From: Pilatotrama ljubarskyi
Taxonomy: Eukaryota > Basidiomycota > Agaricomycetes > Polyporales > Polyporaceae
Length of the DNA stretch: 64,000 nt
Direction of reading: 5' to 3'
Assembly (NCBI GenBank): GCA_022385805.1
Contig: MU277746.1
Location: forward strand, 62,001-126,000
The notes under the pieces are model-generated. The model searched no databases. It saw only the letters and a program-made list of their open reading frames with translations, and was not told where the DNA came from. Positions 59,340 through 64,000 of the stretch are shown piece after piece (positions within the stretch are counted from its first letter, which is position 1; every line of letters begins with the position of its first letter). The position numbers and the translations under genes were made by a program.

Positions 59340-59770
59340 AGAGCACTCGTTCAGGTCCACGCGTAGATACTCCCAATTCAAGTTCCGGAGTAGTTGAGAT
59401 GCCGTCGGACGCAGTTCTAGACGTCGTTTTAGCATCGGTTTGATCAAACGAGGCAGGAACTGCACGGTATTGTACTCCTGCTGATTCGTTAGCTACGTGT
59501 GGTCCACGACAGTCAACATGAAGAGTCACCCACCCGTTCGAGTATGGATTACTGGCGTAGACATTGTCCTCGAAACAAGGGTAGGAAACACGTGTCGAGG
59601 ACTGCAGCACTCCTTTGCCTCGTCCAGCACGAAAGAGTCCGCAGGAGTCAGCACAGTTCCCCAGGCATTAGTGTGCGTCATGGCGGATCGGTAAGACAGG
59701 ATCACCGAGTCACTATCGTCGGACGCGGGACGGTAATAATACAGGATCATGTACATCCGACCCATACAAC
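59340..59770 (-). pseudogene. Remnant of an eighth array kinase
   Basis: On the minus strand 59,475-59,320 reads EYNTVQFLPRLIKPMLKRR and LELRPTASQLLRN and then stops, a clear match to the start of the last K exon (KYNNMHFLKPLVERM, ELRPTADDAL). The preceding DNA keeps a trace of the previous exon (YASNPYSNG against FALGNLYSKEF). All N-terminal and catalytic exons and the WRL-SEPA tail are gone. No matching T gene remains. Confidence 0.7.
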
Positions 59771-59925
59771 GTCAAACCGAACGTCGCCCAGGTAGGCGGG
59801 GGAGCAAGAGCCACAGATGCTGTCGAGAGCGAAGAGCAGCAGTACTATATCCAGGATATGCTTGGATACCCATCAGATAGTGACAGTAGGTAGGGGAAGA
59901 AACACCCACAGATCTTGCAAAGGGG

Positions 59926-61265
59926 CTACCTGACGAACTTTGTCAGGTGACTAATTCCCTCCCACGCGACAGCGACGGTCTCGTTGAACATTCTCCCTAT
60001 CCCAGGTTCCGACTTCGGCCCAAGGCGCCAGCGGTCCATAGACTTGTTAAGAGAGTCGCGGATGTTAATCCACTGAGTGAGAAGCTCGTCGGCCGTAGGT
60101 CGCGCCTCTGGCCGCGACTGCTTCATCCGCTCAATAAGCGGTAGCAGGAACTGCATGCTGTTATATTTCTGCGCTATGCGGTGAACGAGAATGTCCACTA
60201 TGCCGCCTGCCGGACGTACCTCTTCGAATTCCTTTGAATATAGGTTCCCTAAGGCGAAAATGTCGACCTTGAACGCGTCGTACGGGATATCTGAGGACAC
60301 CTCCGGGACCTCGGTGTCGCGCCCGACATCGCCGACGACGTAATGGGAAGAGCCCTCGGGGAATAGGCACGCGAGACCGAAATCGATGTAGTAATAGTGC
60401 ACTCTGTGCTCCGCTCGAGACAAGGGCGTCACTTTGTGGATAGCGTCAGGTGCATACCCTAGTCGTACGGGATGGTGGCCGTCCGGGTACAGCGCCTTGG
60501 CATCCATCATGATGTTCTCCACCGCGATGTCGCTGTAAAGAGTCTTAGCGAGCGAGAAAAGGAGAATATAAGGTAGTTTGAGTGCACCGATGAGCGATAT
60601 TCTGACTATGCATGAAAGCGAGACCCTGGCTCAGGATGAGAGAGAGGTCTTTCAGTAGCCACGATCATGGACGTACCTCGAGGGTCTCGTTCACAAATAA
60701 GATGACATCTCCGACCGTCGTAAACTCTGGATTGTTACACGGGCGGAGATACGGCATAACCATCAGGGAAAGGCCCGGTTCAAACGGGTCGTCTAGGATT
60801 TCGAGAATGGGAACAGTGTGGTTGCGTGGATGTTTCAGTGAGGAGAGTAGCCGTGCAATTTGCAGCTCCTGGCTGTCTCTTCGGAATGTCTTGATAGCGA
60901 CCATGTCCTTCTCCTTAGACCGTCTGGCATCCATCACTTGGTAGTCCTGAGCGTAAGGCGAAGCTTGAGCTGAGGCGTAGTGCTATCGGTCATCCCAATG
61001 GGTAACTTACGACGTGGACTATGGAATCTTCACAGAACGCCGGCCGCAAGTTTGTCCCTAGCCAAGAGGGCTTCCAATTAGGCCAGTAACGAGGTCTCAA
61101 GACGTAGCCATGATCCAGTAGGTATCGCTGACGCTCTCTCCAGAATATCTCAGAAGGGAGGAGATCGTAATTGCCTTTGAGCGTCGAACGCGCATAATGC
61201 TCTGCCGTTTGGTCGTTCAAGAAGACATATCGGGGTAGCCGTGTCTGCTCGCCCGGTGTAAACAT
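59926..61265 (-). CDS. Protein kinase-like K7 (array pair 7)
   Basis: Start at 61265 (MFTPGEQTRLPRYVFLN), chosen by alignment; the frame is open 39 codons further. Then STLKGNYDLLPSEIFWRERQ, RPRYWPNWKPSW, AFCEDSIVHV with donor GTAAGT, MVAIKTFRRDSQELQ, LMVMPYLRPCNN, GLAFMHSQNIAHR, DIAVENIMMD, YIDFGLACLFPEG, VPEVSSDIPYDAFKVDIFALG and EARPTADELL. The tail is WRLGPKSEPGIGR, stop at 59926. The 51-base last intron has no stop and is a multiple of three, so retention would add 17 residues. Groups with K1 and K2. Confidence 0.85.
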
Positions 61266-61348
61266 AGGCTTAGAACGAGTACGGAGAAGGGCACAGATTC
61301 CAGTTGCATCAATTCCGCCATGATGCTGCAGCAGTAGCGAGGTCCGCC

Positions 61349-61395
61349 AACGTGGAGAAAACGTGTTCGCCAAAACAGGCAAGAAGGTTCAAACG
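61349..61395 (+). promoter_or_regulatory. Array intergenic motif, pair 7
   Basis: CAACGTGGAGAAAACGTG, then GGCAAGAAGGTTCAAA, about 115 bases upstream of K7. Confidence 0.5.
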
Positions 61396-61759
61396 TTATG
61401 GGTCGTCCCCTCACCCGCACCGCACTCTTCCATGAACCTCTCAGGCTGCAACCCTCCGGCCCCGCGCGGCCACCTCCGAAATCCACTAGCTTGAGATGGA
61501 TGCTGATGCACTGGAAGCCTTCAGCCTCCGTGGGCACATGCCGCATCTCGAATCTCTCGCTGGTCACCGCCATGCAACCTCCACGTTCCTGACACCGCGC
61601 CCGTTCTCACTGGCATACTAAATGGCCTTTCACTCACGTCTTGTGGACGATTTTCGCCCTAAGTCGTGCCTCCCGCAAGTCTCGCTGTAGAACCCAAGCC
61701 CCGTTGCGCCACACTTCTTCATCTGCCCTTACATCTCTTCGCTGCCGCACCGTGCTCAG

Positions 61760-62986
61760 ACGTCGGAGGCCGGCTATAACGTATGGGGCACGATCGCAGG
61801 CGTCATCGGCACTGTGGCCATTGTCCCCGCGCTCATCTATTGGTTTCTGGGTCGCATGCCGACATGCCAGCTACGCTATCTGGAGCAGTACCTCGCAGAT
61901 ACGGAGCGGCTGTTCAAGAACGGACTTGAACAAGGTGTCTTCCACCAAGAAGACGAGCTTCATCGGTTCCATGCCTGGTTGTGGATGTAGGCGACAATTG
62001 CATCAGTCGGCATGGTTTGCTGATATAAGTGTCATTCGTCAGGCTCAATGTCCGCGTGGACGACATGCGGGTTGAGGTCTACGAGATTCGAACCTGGAGA
62101 GATGAGCTGAAAGGCTGGGTAGACGGCCTATGTGGCGACATGTCTCTCATACAGGAAGAGCTGAACGCGTTTCGTGCAAAGCTAGCAGTACATACTGCTT
62201 CTCACGGAATGAGACGTGGCGGTAAACTAGTCTACATAAGAGTAGCTGCAGGGAAAGCAGAGCGTTGGCGGCGGCTGGATACACCAACAGGCTCCCCTCT
62301 TGGTCTAGAGTACGAGGTAAGCAGGATGCCTCAGGTGGCGGTCTATGCTAAGCCTCGCGTTTTCAGTTGAGTGGCTCAGTCAAGGGGCAACCGCTACCCC
62401 GCCTGCGACCCCAGCGCCGTCCGGGTGCACAAAAAACGCAGAAAACATGGCATCCTCAGAATACGACAAGAAGGCGCCCGTTGCCCGTGCCGCAAGTAGC
62501 GGAGAGCCTGCGAAATGCGTATATGGCGCAACAGGGCGACCTTCCTCCGCCCACAGCCTCGCGAAAGGCGATCCACGGCCCGTCATCCCGCACGCTCCCC
62601 CGTTTAACAACGCCAGTCCCGCGCCGATCCAGTACCTCCTATCGGACGCAGATCTGCAGAATTTGCTCGCGCGCGCGGCTCGCGTCCCTCCGTCCTCAGC
62701 CGACAACCGAAGACAGCGGCGGGCGAAGGAGCAAGACCTTCTGCTGCAGTACGGAAGGTTGTTTCATGGAACGCACCCGCCTACCCTTCGTTATGACGCT
62801 ACGTCTTCGAGGCTACACGCCAAGCGCAATCGCTTCAAAGCGTTCTTGCGCGCTCTACGGCGTTCGTACGGAGGACATCAGGACAGGTCCGATGCTGCTT
62901 GGAACAGTCGACTTGACAAGACGTCGCGGACTTTTCAGGTAATCGGGACCGAACTTTGCGACGAAGGAGGATGGTATGACGTTTGA
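61760..62986 (+). CDS. Membrane-anchored helical protein T7 with ACG at the start position
   Basis: Exons 61760-61986, 62043-62187, 62241-62316 and 62367-62986 sum to 356 codons with exon 1 (227 bases) and exon 2 (145 bases) of exactly the family length. The codon aligned with every other T start is ACG (ACGTCGGAGGCCGGC), giving TSEAGYNVWGTIAGVIGTV. No in-frame ATG lies upstream before a stop, and the next in-frame ATG (about 61857) would remove the hydrophobic helix. The rest is intact: LADTERLFKNGLEQGVFHQED, VRVDDMRVEVYEIRTWRDE, LLSDADLQNLLARAARV, RAKEQDLLLQYGRLF, RFKAFLRALRR and the end EGGWYDV. Either non-AUG initiation, a missed 5' exon, or a start-loss allele. Confidence 0.7.
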
Positions 62987-64000
62987 AGACGCCGTCGGTG
63001 ACTCCAGTACCCAGCGCAGCCATAGCGTCTGGCCTCAGGCACGAATTTCCAGAGGAGTGTGCAATCGGCTCTGGACTCGTCTTCTATGCTTCCACGCTAT
63101 CCTCCCTTTGCGCTCCGCCACCTATGCCGTTTCCTGACGCTCTCATTCCTATGCGTAATGTTATATTTTCTGATATGGGATACTTTGTGTGTGTTTGCCA
63201 AAGACGTCGCACATCCGGCTTGCTTGTACTCACCTCCCGCTTGCTCCGGAATGCGAGCTCCGTGACGCTCAGCGGGTTCGCTGTGCACCGGAGACACGGG
63301 GCAGCATGTTTCGGCATGCACGGACGATGAAGGGTTGGCCGGATCCGATACACGAGGGTGCATCCAGGAAGGACGCCGTGGCCGCGTGCTTCAGCACTAA
63401 GATTGACCCAGCTCAAATGCGACCACATCATGTGACCAGTAGATGTCACGCATGCGAGGCGACGGTGGCGGCAATAGTATCGAAAACTCATAGCTAAGCT
63501 TGGGGCTCAATACGCAAGAAACGGGAAGTGTCAGTCTGTTGCGAAGTACCCTCTCTGCAACTTGACAGTGGCCGTTTGTCCATAAGATTGCTCCTGATAG
63601 AGTAGATACATGTACAGAGGGCGGGCGGCTAGGGAGGAATAGCAGTTACATTATCGGGACAAATTGGCAAAGATATGATTCACCGTTGCTGTGGGCGGTC
63701 GCGACATGGTAATGACGCGTTTCCCGTCCATCAGTCTGCACGCCCATGCCCTAGAGAGGCAGAAGAGCCCAGATTGGGTTTGAGAACCTCCCAAATTCCA
63801 CTGTGAGCTGAACTGCATCGAACAGTGTTGGGGGCACGCAAAGCGGTTCTATCGACAGCTTCCGGCATCATCCGCAGAGGCCGATCTCGAGTGTATTGTT
63901 TTTGCAGCGCTCGACTCTGTCCCACTGGTGCCTATCTGCCGCTCCTACACTCGGTCGCATGGCTTCATGGACGCCTACCGGTGTGGACTCAATGGTAAGC
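62987..64000. other. 3' flank of the array, no supported gene
   Basis: Open frames (62,983-63,330, 63,084-63,491) overlap one another on both strands and show no motif. No further K or T sequence was recognised up to the window edge. Confidence 0.4.

Noticed and set aside
33559..62986. K-T array as a transposon or retroelement family
   Set aside because: No transposase, reverse transcriptase, inverted ends or target duplications at unit edges; units are intron-rich, in tandem and in one orientation, which fits unequal recombination.
1..64000. CRISPR array or bacterial operon
   Set aside because: No short regularly spaced repeats, and split genes with spliceosomal introns show a fungal nuclear sequence.

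Overview
The window reads as nuclear DNA of an agaricomycete (mushroom-forming) basidiomycete. Genes are dense and on both strands, most are split by introns of about 45-70 bases with GT/AG ends, and several families are typical of that group: a CFEM surface protein, DUF6533-type seven-helix membrane proteins, and an expanded fungal protein kinase family. No rRNA, convincing tRNA or CRISPR array was seen. All exon models were built by eye from reading frames and splice signals.

Layout. 0-11 kb holds a multi-pass membrane protein gene (5' end unclear), a GPI-type CFEM protein, a conserved ankyrin-like cytosolic protein, a hAT-like non-autonomous transposon (7.86-8.57 kb) and a lactonase-fold beta-propeller gene whose C-terminus is cut by a frameshift. 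11.5-21.5 kb is an imperfect segmental duplication: three DUF6533-type membrane protein genes (A, B, C), the eroded remains of a fourth, a truncated 5' copy of the penta-EF-hand gene, and the intact penta-EF-hand gene at the end. 22.6-31.7 kb is the conserved housekeeping block: an acidic protein with a possible ubiquitin-like end, an unresolved 1.2 kb, the SAGA subunit Spt7 (bromodomain plus histone fold), and, divergent from it, the APC/C activator Cdh1.

33.5-63 kb is the unusual part. It is an array of seven head-to-head gene pairs. In every pair a minus-strand kinase (K) and a plus-strand membrane-anchored helical protein (T) start about 420-500 bases apart, with a shared motif between them. 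An extra K remnant lies between pairs 6 and 7. Pair 3 is decayed in both partners: K3 is a pseudogene and T3 has a one-base deletion. T7 has ACG where the other copies have ATG. Paralogue subgroups of K and T agree, so the pair appears to duplicate as one unit. I do not recognise a described function for the pair. Its form, a kinase beside a protein with a glycine-rich hydrophobic N-terminal helix and helical bundle, suggests a two-component signalling, cell-death or recognition module, which is inference only.
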